From contig NZ_JACHGT010000018.1 in the NCBI RefSeq assembly GCF_014202425.1, forward strand, positions 1 through 64,000: a stretch of DNA of 64,000 nucleotides. Direction: 5' to 3'. The stretch is from Phytomonospora endophytica. GTDB taxonomy: Bacteria > Actinomycetota > Actinomycetes > Mycobacteriales > Micromonosporaceae. The translations under genes were made by a program, and so were the position numbers. Positions 25,176-33,342 of the stretch are shown here, piece by piece. Every line of letters begins with the position of its first letter. Within the stretch, counting starts at the first letter, position 1. A model generated the notes under the pieces. It was not told the origin of the DNA. It did no database searches and saw only the letters and a list, made by a program, of their open reading frames with translations.

Positions 25176-25517
25176 ATGACCGTTGACCTGTTCGCCGGCA
25201 TTCCCGTCCACGACCGCGCGGCCGCGACCGCCTGGTACGAAAGGCTTCTCGGCGGCCCACCGTCCTTCCTGCCCAACGACACCGAAGCCGTCTGGGAGGT
25301 CGGCGAACACCAGTACCTCTACATCGAGGTGCTGCCCGGCAAGGCCGGGAACGCGATGCACACCCTCTTCGTCGGCGACTTCGACGAGCGGCTCGCGGCC
25401 ATCGCCGGACGCGGGCTGACACCCGCCGAGAACGAGACCTACGACAACGGGGTCCGCAAGGCGATCTTCCGCGACCCCGACGGCAACGAGATCGGCTTCG
25501 GCGGCGGACCGGCCTGA
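25176..25517 (+). CDS. VOC (glyoxalase/bleomycin-resistance) family protein
   Basis: 113 residues, a single VOC unit. FAGIPVHDRAAATAWYERLLG opens the first beta-alpha-beta repeat and the second ends in IFRDPDGNEIGFG. The family includes dioxygenases and antibiotic-binding proteins; the metal ligands cannot be assigned with confidence. The -10 box 7 nt before this ATG fixes the start three codons downstream of the first ATG. It lies 24 nt after the permease stop. Confidence 0.85.
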   Translation: MTVDLFAGIPVHDRAAATAWYERLLGGPPSFLPNDTEAVWEVGEHQYLYIEVLPGKAGNAMHTLFVGDFDERLAAIAGRGLTPAENETYDNGVRKAIFRDPDGNEIGFGGGPA

Positions 25518-25526
25518 GGCCGACGG

Positions 25527-27182
25527 TCAGCGCAGGATGTGGTGACCACGTCCCAGCAGCGCCCGGACCTCCGGATGCCGCGCGATGGCCGCACGGCGTG
25601 CCCGTCGTCGCGCCGACAGCCCTCCGGCGAGGACCGCGACGCCGATGCACCCGGCGATCGGGGCCGCCAAGCCGTCGAAGGTGAACCCGGTCGCGATCCC
25701 GCCGACCACGGCGACCCCGGCGGCCGCCGCCATGGCCGCACCGGCGATGAGCCGGTGCCCGGCGGTGCCGATCGGCCGGTCGGCGCACGCCCGGCACGAC
25801 GGGAGCCGGACGGTCACGACAGGGGTTCGGGCCCTTCCGGGTCCGGTCAGGTGCACCGGGCGGTGGTCGCCGGCGCGGCCCCCGCACGACGCACACGGTC
25901 CACTTCGGATGGCCGGCCCGTGACCGGGCGAGGCGAGGACGGTGTCCAGCGCGTGGATCGCCTCGGCGAGTTCGGCGCGCAGTTCCACCCCGGTGGCCGC
26001 GCCTTGGAGGCGCCGGAGGGCGACGAGGGTCGCGGGGACGTCGCGTGTGACGGTGGCGTACTTGAACAGCAGGACGAGGGAGGTGCCGACGACGTCGTCG
26101 CGGAGGCGGTCGGCGGCCTCGGCGTCGAGCCGGTCGACGCGGGCGACGTGCGCGCGGGTGTTCCGCAGCAGCCGATCATGCAGTGCGAGGCCCTCGCCGG
26201 GTCGCGCCTCGCCGTCTTCGAGGGCCTGATCGCACATCGCGACCACCAGGTTGTTCACCACGACGGCGAGGTCCTGTCCGATGTGGACTTTCGCGCGGGC
26301 GCCGACGGCCAGCGCGGCCGCCGCCTCCAGGTGCCCGATGCCGGCCCGGACGGCCGCGGCACGCCGGGCCGGGCGATCGCCTCGGGTCGCGTTGATCTCG
26401 GCCACGACGCGCGCCCGGACGTGAGCGGCGAGCTCGTCGGCGATCCCGGCGGTGAGTTCGTGTTCCCCGCCGAGGACGGTGCGCAGGACGTGGAGGTCTT
26501 CGCCGTCGGCGATGGTGAGCGCGTGCTCCATGGCCTCGCCGTGGGGCTCGCCTCTCAGGTGCTCGACGGCCGCGCGGATGCACTCGGCCCGGGCGGCGAC
26601 GGCGGTGCGCAGGGCGGTGTCGATGACCCGCTCGCCGAAACCCGAACGGCGCAGCGACCGCACCTGCACCTCGACGACTCCAGGATCGGCCACAGACGCG
26701 ACGGCCAATCGGGCGTGGACGGTGAGCAGGGCCTGCGGGAGCACCTCGCGCAGGGCATCGACCTCGGCGGCCCCGGCACGGGGATCGCCGATGGCGGCGG
26801 CACGCTCACGCAGACGGTCCCAGCAGTCGTCCACGGCCAGGACGTCATGCCAGCACAGATAGGCCGCCGCCCACCGCTCGGCGCGGCCATCGGCCTCGCC
26901 CGGATCGGCCTCGACGGCGGCGTAGTGGGCGACGACGGCCCGGTTGTGCAGCGCCACGGCAGGCGAGGCGGGCCGTCCCGGCCACAGCCAGAACCATTCG
27001 TGGACCAGCCTCCGCACCGGATCGGCCAGTGTCGCCCGGACCCCGGCCGTGGCGCCGGAGAGGTCCCGGGCGGAGGCGGTCGTGGGCAGCCCGCTGAGCC
27101 GGAAGGCGTTGCCACGGTAGAGATCGGGCGTGGCGACACCGTCGACGGCCAGACCCACCACGTCTCGCGCGGGAACGGGCAT
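25527..27182 (-). CDS. Multi-domain protein with zinc ribbon and membrane pair, unknown function
   Basis: 551 residues. The N-terminus (DLYRGNAFRLSGLP, then DPVRRLVHEWFWLWPG) resembles a DnaJ-like short module seen in uncharacterised actinobacterial proteins. A long Ala-rich helical region follows. Residues about 425-465 hold two CxxC pairs (PCASCGG and PSCRACA), a zinc-ribbon-like knuckle, and then two hydrophobic helices before an Arg-rich tail. GGAGG before the ATG fixes the start. It is divergent from the kinase island and may belong to it. Function not recognised. Confidence 0.8.
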   Translation of the reverse strand: MPVPARDVVGLAVDGVATPDLYRGNAFRLSGLPTTASARDLSGATAGVRATLADPVRRLVHEWFWLWPGRPASPAVALHNRAVVAHYAAVEADPGEADGRAERWAAAYLCWHDVLAVDDCWDRLRERAAAIGDPRAGAAEVDALREVLPQALLTVHARLAVASVADPGVVEVQVRSLRRSGFGERVIDTALRTAVAARAECIRAAVEHLRGEPHGEAMEHALTIADGEDLHVLRTVLGGEHELTAGIADELAAHVRARVVAEINATRGDRPARRAAAVRAGIGHLEAAAALAVGARAKVHIGQDLAVVVNNLVVAMCDQALEDGEARPGEGLALHDRLLRNTRAHVARVDRLDAEAADRLRDDVVGTSLVLLFKYATVTRDVPATLVALRRLQGAATGVELRAELAEAIHALDTVLASPGHGPAIRSGPCASCGGRAGDHRPVHLTGPGRARTPVVTVRLPSCRACADRPIGTAGHRLIAGAAMAAAAGVAVVGGIATGFTFDGLAAPIAGCIGVAVLAGGLSARRRARRAAIARHPEVRALLGRGHHILR

Positions 27183-27273
27183 CCCCCACCTCCTTCACCC
27201 CTCGCCGGCCGCGAATCCAGCGTGCGCGGGGCCCGGTGGGACCGGTCCTCACGCGGGTGCGTCATATCCGACA

Positions 27274-27286
27274 CCTCACGTTGAGG
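27274..27286. promoter_or_regulatory. Palindrome CCTCA-CGT-TGAGG
   Basis: A perfect 5-3-5 inverted repeat in the 169-bp divergent region upstream of the kinase gene, 66 bp before its start. A TAGAGT box near 27309 could be the kinase -10. No regulator identified. Confidence 0.4.
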
Positions 27287-27351
27287 GGCCTTCGTACCGG
27301 CTTTCGCTAGAGTCTTGAGACGAGTTCGCGGTTTCGACGGGAGGGAAGTCC

Positions 27352-29418
27352 GTGCAACCGTTGCGGGACGGTGACCCCCGCGCCGTCGGGGCCTACGAGC
27401 TGCGCGCGCGGCTCGGGCAGGGCGGCATGGGCGTCGTCTACTTCGGACTCGCACCGGACCGGCGGCCGGTCGCCGTCAAGGTGATCGGCGAGTGGGTGGC
27501 CCACGACCGCGACTTCCGCGCCCGCTTCCACCGCGAGGTCACCGCCGCCCGCAGGGTCACCGGCCCGTTCACCGCCGCCGTCCTCGACGACGATCCCGAC
27601 GCCGAACTCCCCTGGCTGGCCACCGAGTACCTCGCCGGACTGTCACTGCACGAGGCCGTCGCCGCAACCGGCGCCCTGCCCCGCGCGACGACCCGCGTCC
27701 TCGCGCGCGGCCTGGCCGAGGCACTGGCCTCGATCCACGCGGCGGGCGTGGTCCACCGCGACCTCACACCGCAGAACATCATGCTCACCGACGACGGACC
27801 ACGCGTCATCGACTTCGGCATCGCCCGCCCGGAGGGCGCGGCGGCGATCACCGAGGTCGGCGCGGCGATCGGCACCCGCAAGTACATGTCGCCCGAACAC
27901 CTGGCCGGGCGGCGCTCGGGCACACCGGGCGACGTCTACTCCCTCGGCGCGGTCCTCGTGTTCGCCGCGACGGGCAGCGCCCCCGCCCCGGCGACGGGCG
28001 CCTGGCGCCGACGGCTCGCCGACCGCCGCGTGGCCGATCTCATCGACCGTTGCCTGGGCCGTGAACCGGCGACCCGGCCGTCGGCCGCCGAAGTCCTCGA
28101 CATCCTCGACGGCCCGCCGGTCTCGCTGCGGGGCACCGGCTGGCTGCCCCGGCGGGTCGCCGAACGGATCCACGACCGCACCGAACGGGCGCGGGTGTCC
28201 CGCGAGGAGTTCACCGTCGGCCTGTCGGTGATGGCCGCCGAAACCCTCGACCCGCCCGGGGAACCCACCGAAGAGCCCCGCGCACCCGGGCGCGTGCCAC
28301 GACGGGCGCTGATCGCCGGAACCGGGGCACTGCTGGCCGCGGGCACGGTCTGGGCGCTGACCGCACGCCACCGCTCCCCCGGCGCGACCCTGCACGCCGG
28401 CGCGTCGGCCTCTCCCGGCGCGGCCGGGCCCCCTCCGTCGCCGACGGTGCTGTGGAGGACACAGGTGAGCGACTTCTACCCCGACCTCGCCGTCGCCGGC
28501 GGCGTCGTCCTCGCCCACGAGGACGAGACCCTGCACGGCCTGTCGCCCGACACCGGCGAGATCCTCTGGAAACGCGACGCCCTCACGCACACCGTCGCCG
28601 GGGGCGTCCCGTACATCATGGACTCCTCGACCTTCCCGTGGAGCCTCAGCGCACTGCGGCCCGGCACCGGCGAGAAGGCGTGGAACCGCGACCTCGACGG
28701 CGGTTTCGCCGCACCGGGGCCGGTCACGACCGGTGCGGTGCTCGCCTACGGCGGCGAGACCACCTCGGCGGTCGCGGTCGCCAACGGAGCTCCACGATGG
28801 ACGGTGAAGGTCAACTCCGAGCGCGGCATCGCCGCCGGAGACGGCATCGTCGCCGCACTCGACACCGCCCTGATCGCCCTCGACGCCCGCACCGGCGAGA
28901 AGCGGTGGACCTATGCGTTCACCCCCAACCAGGTCGCCGGGCTCACCCTCGGCGACGGCCTCGTCTTCGCCGGCGACGGGGAGGGCGTCCTGCACGCCGT
29001 ACGCACCGAGGACGGCGAGCTCGCCTGGTCGCGGCAGGTCGGGTTCACCGGCTCGGCCGTCTTCGGCGACGGCGTCGTCCACGTCTGCGACTTCCTCGGC
29101 AACACCGCCGCCCTGCTCGCCGCGACCGGCGCGACGCTGTGGACGGCGACGATCGGCGCCGGCGAAGGGCGCTTCTACGGGCACGCCAACACCCTCGGCC
29201 TCATCGGCGGGACCCTGCTGGTCACCGCCACCGACAAGTCACTGCGGGCACTCGACCGCACCAACGGCGATCCACTGTGGACGTACGCGGCGGATGTCAC
29301 GCCGACCTCGGCGGCGGTCGCCACCGGCGGGCTCTACTTCGCCGGGACCCGAGACGGCCACGTCGTGGCCCTCGAACCACCGACGGGAGGCGCGGATGCT
29401 ACCGCTCCAGGAAGGTGA
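27352..29418 (+). CDS. Ser/Thr protein kinase with PQQ-type beta-propeller
   Basis: 688 residues. Cytosolic Hanks kinase domain (1-270): GQGGMGVVY loop (22-30), Lys43, HRDLTPQN (135-142) and DFG at 154-156, so catalytically complete. One membrane helix lies around 315-335. The extracellular part (350-688) is made of PQQ-like repeats ending in Trp-rich turns (TGEILWKRDA, TGEKRWTYAF, NGDPLWTYAA), a propeller likely to sense an external ligand. GTG start after GGGAGGGAA. Its 3' end overlaps the next kinase gene by 23 nt. Confidence 0.95.
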   Translation: MQPLRDGDPRAVGAYELRARLGQGGMGVVYFGLAPDRRPVAVKVIGEWVAHDRDFRARFHREVTAARRVTGPFTAAVLDDDPDAELPWLATEYLAGLSLHEAVAATGALPRATTRVLARGLAEALASIHAAGVVHRDLTPQNIMLTDDGPRVIDFGIARPEGAAAITEVGAAIGTRKYMSPEHLAGRRSGTPGDVYSLGAVLVFAATGSAPAPATGAWRRRLADRRVADLIDRCLGREPATRPSAAEVLDILDGPPVSLRGTGWLPRRVAERIHDRTERARVSREEFTVGLSVMAAETLDPPGEPTEEPRAPGRVPRRALIAGTGALLAAGTVWALTARHRSPGATLHAGASASPGAAGPPPSPTVLWRTQVSDFYPDLAVAGGVVLAHEDETLHGLSPDTGEILWKRDALTHTVAGGVPYIMDSSTFPWSLSALRPGTGEKAWNRDLDGGFAAPGPVTTGAVLAYGGETTSAVAVANGAPRWTVKVNSERGIAAGDGIVAALDTALIALDARTGEKRWTYAFTPNQVAGLTLGDGLVFAGDGEGVLHAVRTEDGELAWSRQVGFTGSAVFGDGVVHVCDFLGNTAALLAATGATLWTATIGAGEGRFYGHANTLGLIGGTLLVTATDKSLRALDRTNGDPLWTYAADVTPTSAAVATGGLYFAGTRDGHVVALEPPTGGADATAPGR

Positions 29419-30661
29419 CCCGCGCCAGATCGGCGGCTGCCGCCTGCTCGCGCGGATCGCCGTCGGCGGCACCGCGACCGTCTACTACGGACTGTCGCGA
29501 GGCGGCCGGGCGGTGGCCGTCAAAGTCCCCCATCCCCGCCACGGCGACGATCCACGGCAGCGCGAGCGCTTCCGCCACGAGATCGACCTGACCCGCGCCA
29601 CGCACGCCGGATACGCCGCCGCGGTCGTCGACGCCGACCCCGACGCCGCCGTCCCGTGGATGGCCACGCGCTACCTCCCGTCGGTGTCCCTGCGGGAGGC
29701 CGTCGAACGCTTCGGCCCCTGGGACGCCGCCTCGGCCCGCTCCCTGGCCGCGGGCCTGGCCTCGGCGATGGCGCACGTCCACCGCGCCGGGCTCGTCCAC
29801 CTCGACCTGACCCCGGCCAACGTCCTGCTCACCGCCGACGGACCACGCCTGGTCGACTTCGGCATCGCGCGGCGGATCGGCCCCGCCGGACACACCGCTC
29901 CCGGCCCCGCCGAAGGCGCGCGCGGCTTCATGCCGCCCGAACAGGCCGCCGGCGCGCCTCTCGGCCCCGCCGCCGACGTCCACGCCTTCGCCGCCACCGT
30001 CCTCTACGCCCTCACCGGCTCACCGCAGGCGGCACTCGCCACCGTCACCGATCCCGGCACCCGCGACATCCTGGCCGCCTGCGCCGACCCCGACCCGCAC
30101 CGGCGGCCCACGGTCCCGGCGCTCCTGGCCCACCTGACGCGCGGGCCCGGCTTCGCCGACACCGGCCCGACACTGCCGCCGCCGGTCGCCGGGGAACTCA
30201 CCCGCCGCGCCGCCGCCCCCGCCACCGCGCGGGGACCCGGTCGCCGCGCGGTCATCGGAATACTGCTCGCCGGCGGAGCCGTCCTGGGCACCGGTGCCGT
30301 CTTCGCCGCCACCTCCCGCGACGCGACCGGTGCCCTCGTCGGTCCACCGCCCGAGGCGAGCTCCTCGGCGGCCGGGCCGCCCGAGCGGACACTGGAGTTC
30401 GAGGTCGACGCCGACGTCGTGCTCACGACCCTGGTGTACACCGTCGGGGATCAGGAGACGACCCTGACGAAGGTGAAGACACCGTGGCGGACGACGGTGC
30501 TGATCCCGCCCCTGCCGCAACTGACGAAATGGAAGATCGCCTACACCTTCCCGCCGGGCGACACCGAGTACCGCGTGCTCGTCGACGGTTTCCAGGTGAC
30601 CAGCGGATCGAGCGGGAGCACCGGCAAGCCGTACCACGGTGGCGGCGAAGGCGAGCACTGA
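29396..30661 (+). CDS. Divergent Ser/Thr kinase with HLD catalytic loop
   Basis: 421 residues. Kinase domain aligned residue for residue with its upstream neighbour: Lys43, catalytic loop HLDLTPAN (135-142, Arg replaced by Leu), DFG at 154-156, and a glycine loop changed to AVGGTATVY. Asp137 and Asn142 remain, so activity is possible, but without the RD arginine activation-loop phosphorylation is not expected. A membrane helix lies near 280-300. The short extracellular tail (TLEFEVDADVVLTTLVYT) looks like a small beta-sandwich. The ATG has GGGAGG upstream and lies inside the first kinase gene, so the two are coupled. Confidence 0.92.
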   Translation: MLPLQEGDPRQIGGCRLLARIAVGGTATVYYGLSRGGRAVAVKVPHPRHGDDPRQRERFRHEIDLTRATHAGYAAAVVDADPDAAVPWMATRYLPSVSLREAVERFGPWDAASARSLAAGLASAMAHVHRAGLVHLDLTPANVLLTADGPRLVDFGIARRIGPAGHTAPGPAEGARGFMPPEQAAGAPLGPAADVHAFAATVLYALTGSPQAALATVTDPGTRDILAACADPDPHRRPTVPALLAHLTRGPGFADTGPTLPPPVAGELTRRAAAPATARGPGRRAVIGILLAGGAVLGTGAVFAATSRDATGALVGPPPEASSSAAGPPERTLEFEVDADVVLTTLVYTVGDQETTLTKVKTPWRTTVLIPPLPQLTKWKIAYTFPPGDTEYRVLVDGFQVTSGSSGSTGKPYHGGGEGEH

Positions 30662-30726
30662 CGAAGGACCCCTCCCATCGAGGCGGCATAGCTTTGACGG
30701 TGACGGGAAGTGAGAGAGGACCGGAG

Positions 30727-31506
30727 ATGGCCGCCGACAAAGTCAAACTGCTGCGCTGGGACGACGGCAGCCTCGCCGACCGCCCGATCACCGAACCGCC
30801 GGGCACCCTGCTGGTGCTGTCGACCTCGGGCGGTCTGAGCGTCACGCCCGACAGCGCCTTCACGGTCCTCTTCGGCCGCAACTACCCCGAGGTGCACGTG
30901 TGCGTCGGCGCCAACGACCGCAACGTCAGCCGCCTCCAGGGCCGCATCACCCGCGAGCACTCGCGCTGGACGCTGAGCAATCTGGGCAAGTCCCCGATCC
31001 GGATGCCGGGGGCCGGGCTGGTCTTGACCGGGCATCGCGCGGAGCTGCCGCCGACCTACGCGCCCCTGTCGGTGCTGTCGCCGCGACAGGAGTACCTGCT
31101 GGAGGTGCGGGTGGTCGGCCCGCGTCCGCAGGGCACGGGCGGTGAGGTCTTCGAAGACCTCACGATCACGCGCCCGAAGTGGACGCTGTCGGCCGAGGAG
31201 CGGCTCGTCGTGGTGTGCCTGGCCCAGCGCTATCTGCGCGGCGAGCCCTATCCGCAGCCGCTGACGTGGGGCAGGGTCGCCGAGCAACTGGCCGGGCGGC
31301 ACCCGCAGGTGCGCTGGAACGCCCATCGTGCCGCCAACATCGTCGGCAGGGTCCGCAGGACCCTGCACGGCGCCGGGGTGGCCGGGATGGTCGAAGAGGA
31401 GATCCCGCAGCCGGTCGGGAACGCCCTCAACCACAACCTCATCGTGGAGTTGATGGCATCGACCACAATCAAGCGCGAAGACCTGGCGTTGCTGGGCGAG
31501 GCCTAG
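30727..31506 (+). CDS. FHA-like and winged-helix DNA-binding protein
   Basis: 259 residues. Residues about 45-100 resemble an FHA phosphothreonine-binding domain: FGRNY (Gly50, Arg51), VSRLQGRI (Ser68, Arg69) and WTLSNLG. Residues 155-259 look like a winged helix (AEERLVVVCLAQRYL, TWGRVAEQLAG, RAANIVGRVRRTL). A phosphopeptide-reading transcription factor downstream of two kinases is the natural reading. SD GAGAGGACCGGAG precedes the ATG, 65 nt after the second kinase. Exact FHA residue mapping is inferred. Confidence 0.8.
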   Translation: MAADKVKLLRWDDGSLADRPITEPPGTLLVLSTSGGLSVTPDSAFTVLFGRNYPEVHVCVGANDRNVSRLQGRITREHSRWTLSNLGKSPIRMPGAGLVLTGHRAELPPTYAPLSVLSPRQEYLLEVRVVGPRPQGTGGEVFEDLTITRPKWTLSAEERLVVVCLAQRYLRGEPYPQPLTWGRVAEQLAGRHPQVRWNAHRAANIVGRVRRTLHGAGVAGMVEEEIPQPVGNALNHNLIVELMASTTIKREDLALLGEA

Positions 31507-31533
31507 GCGGAATCCGCGGCGCTCCGGTCTGGA

Positions 31534-31559
31534 CTAGAAGGCTATTCTAGAAATATTCT
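31534..31559. promoter_or_regulatory. AT-rich AGAA/TTCT inverted-repeat element
   Basis: AGAA-N5-TTCT (31536-31548) is immediately followed by AGAA-N3-TTCT (31549-31559), with TTCTAGAA as the centre. The stretch is strikingly AT-rich for this DNA and contains TATTCT twice, a possible -10. It lies 57 bp before the pseudokinase start and probably controls it. Confidence 0.55.
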
Positions 31560-31615
31560 CTAGCCCCTCGGGGAGATCCCTCCGACCCGAGCCACCGCCC
31601 CCTAGGAGAACGCCC

Positions 31616-33301
31616 GTGAATCCCCTCGAGGACTCCGATCCGCGCAACGTCGGAAGCTACCGGATGCTCGCCGTCATCGGCGAAGGCACCACCGGGCGTG
31701 TCCTGCTGGGTGCCGCGCCCGACGGGAAACTCGTCGCGCTGAAACTCATCCGGCAGGAACTCACCCTCGACGACGGCTTCCGCATGCGCTTCCGCGGCGA
31801 GATCGACGCCGCCCGCCGGGTCTCGGGACCGTTCACGGCCTCCATCATCGACGCCGACCCCGACGCACCCGCCCCCTGGGTGGCCACCGAATTCATCCAG
31901 GGCCCCACCCTGCACGAAGTGCTCATGGCCGGCGGGGCCCTGCCCGAAGACCAGGCGCTGCGGCTCGCCGCCGGCGTCGCGACCGGCCTCGCCGAGATCC
32001 ACCAGACCGGCATCGCGCACCGCGACCTCAAGCCGTCCAACGTGATCCTGTCCCCCGAAGGCGCCAAGATCGTCGGCTTCGGCGTCGCGGCTACCCCGTC
32101 CTACGGATCACCCGAATACGCCGAAGACGTCTTCGCGCTCGGCGGCGTCGTCTACACCGCCTGCACCGCCGTCCCCGTCCAGCCCGGATACGGCGCCCCC
32201 GACCTCAACGCCCTCCCACCACGCGTCCGCGGCGTCATCGAACCCTGCTTCGCCGACCCCGGCGCCCGCCCGGCACCGCTGGCCGTCCAGCAGGCCGCCG
32301 GCGGCATCTACCCGGGCGCACAACCGTGGACCCCGGCGGTGGACAACCTGGCCGGTGCCCAAAACGCCGCCATCGGCCAGTTCGCCGGACCGCAGGCCGG
32401 CGGCTACCCCTCGCCGCCGATGATGGACCCGACAACACAGATGCAGCAGGTCGGGCCCTACGAGCCCGCACAGAACTGGCAGTACTCCGCACCCCCGGCC
32501 CCGACCGGCGCGTGGGCACCACCGCCGCCCGGCTACCCCATGGGCCCGCCCCCGCCGAAGAAGAACCACCTCGTGTGGATCCTGCCCGTCGCGGCCGCCG
32601 CCGTGGTCGTCCTCGTCCTCGTCATCGCCCTCGTGGTCATCAACAACAACGGCGGCGACGGCGGAGACCTCACCGCCGACGAGACACCGACCGACTGGTC
32701 CTACCCCGACGACGAGACCACCACGCCCACCGAGGAGCCCGAACCGACCTTCGACCCCTCCACCCTCAACGACGAGGGCACCGACGAGACGCCGATCGAC
32801 GCCACCGCACTCCTCGCCGACGAGTTCACCGACTCCGAGGGCGTCCTCTACACGCTGCGTTCGTCGGGACCCGACGACTGCGTCCAGGACACCCAGGAGA
32901 ACAACGTCAACGGCCTCCTCGAAGACGGCGGCTGCGACCAGATGGTCGTCGGCACCTACGTCGACCACACCGACCAGATCCTCGTCGCGGTCATGGTCAT
33001 GCCCATGAGCGACGAGAGCGCCGCCCAGGACGCCTACGACGAGGCCACCGACACCTACACCCAGGACTGGGGCATCTGGTGCCCGCCCGACGGCGACACC
33101 GGCGACGAGGTCTGCGACGACGGCGACTGGTCCAGCGCCACGATGTCGGGCTGGGTCTCCCAGCAGTACCGCTACCTGGTCCACACCACGGCCCTCTACA
33201 TCAACGTCAGCCAGGACGCCGACGCCGCCGACTGGACCGACCCCGCCGCCGAAGCCGCGGCCAACGCCTCCGGCCCGCAGAACTACTACGACGAGCTGTG
33301 A
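31616..33301 (+). CDS. Membrane pseudokinase with Asp-rich extracellular domain
   Basis: 561 residues. The kinase domain keeps Lys43 and HRDLKPSN (135-142), but the DFG motif is GFG: Gly154 replaces the Mg-binding Asp. The activation segment is shortened (about 10 residues to SPEYAEDVF). A Pro/Gln/Tyr-rich linker (250-305) leads to one membrane helix (HLVWILPVAAAAVVVLVLVIALVVI) and a very acidic Thr/Asp/Glu stalk. A cysteine-containing extracellular domain follows, with two Cys pairs. GTG start after AGGAGAAC. Probably a non-catalytic receptor or scaffold for the neighbouring kinases. Confidence 0.9.
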   Translation: MNPLEDSDPRNVGSYRMLAVIGEGTTGRVLLGAAPDGKLVALKLIRQELTLDDGFRMRFRGEIDAARRVSGPFTASIIDADPDAPAPWVATEFIQGPTLHEVLMAGGALPEDQALRLAAGVATGLAEIHQTGIAHRDLKPSNVILSPEGAKIVGFGVAATPSYGSPEYAEDVFALGGVVYTACTAVPVQPGYGAPDLNALPPRVRGVIEPCFADPGARPAPLAVQQAAGGIYPGAQPWTPAVDNLAGAQNAAIGQFAGPQAGGYPSPPMMDPTTQMQQVGPYEPAQNWQYSAPPAPTGAWAPPPPGYPMGPPPPKKNHLVWILPVAAAAVVVLVLVIALVVINNNGGDGGDLTADETPTDWSYPDDETTTPTEEPEPTFDPSTLNDEGTDETPIDATALLADEFTDSEGVLYTLRSSGPDDCVQDTQENNVNGLLEDGGCDQMVVGTYVDHTDQILVAVMVMPMSDESAAQDAYDEATDTYTQDWGIWCPPDGDTGDEVCDDGDWSSATMSGWVSQQYRYLVHTTALYINVSQDADAADWTDPAAEAAANASGPQNYYDEL

Positions 33302-33342
33302 CCGGCCGCCCCCGGTGGCGGCGTTGAGGGAGGATGCGTGGT

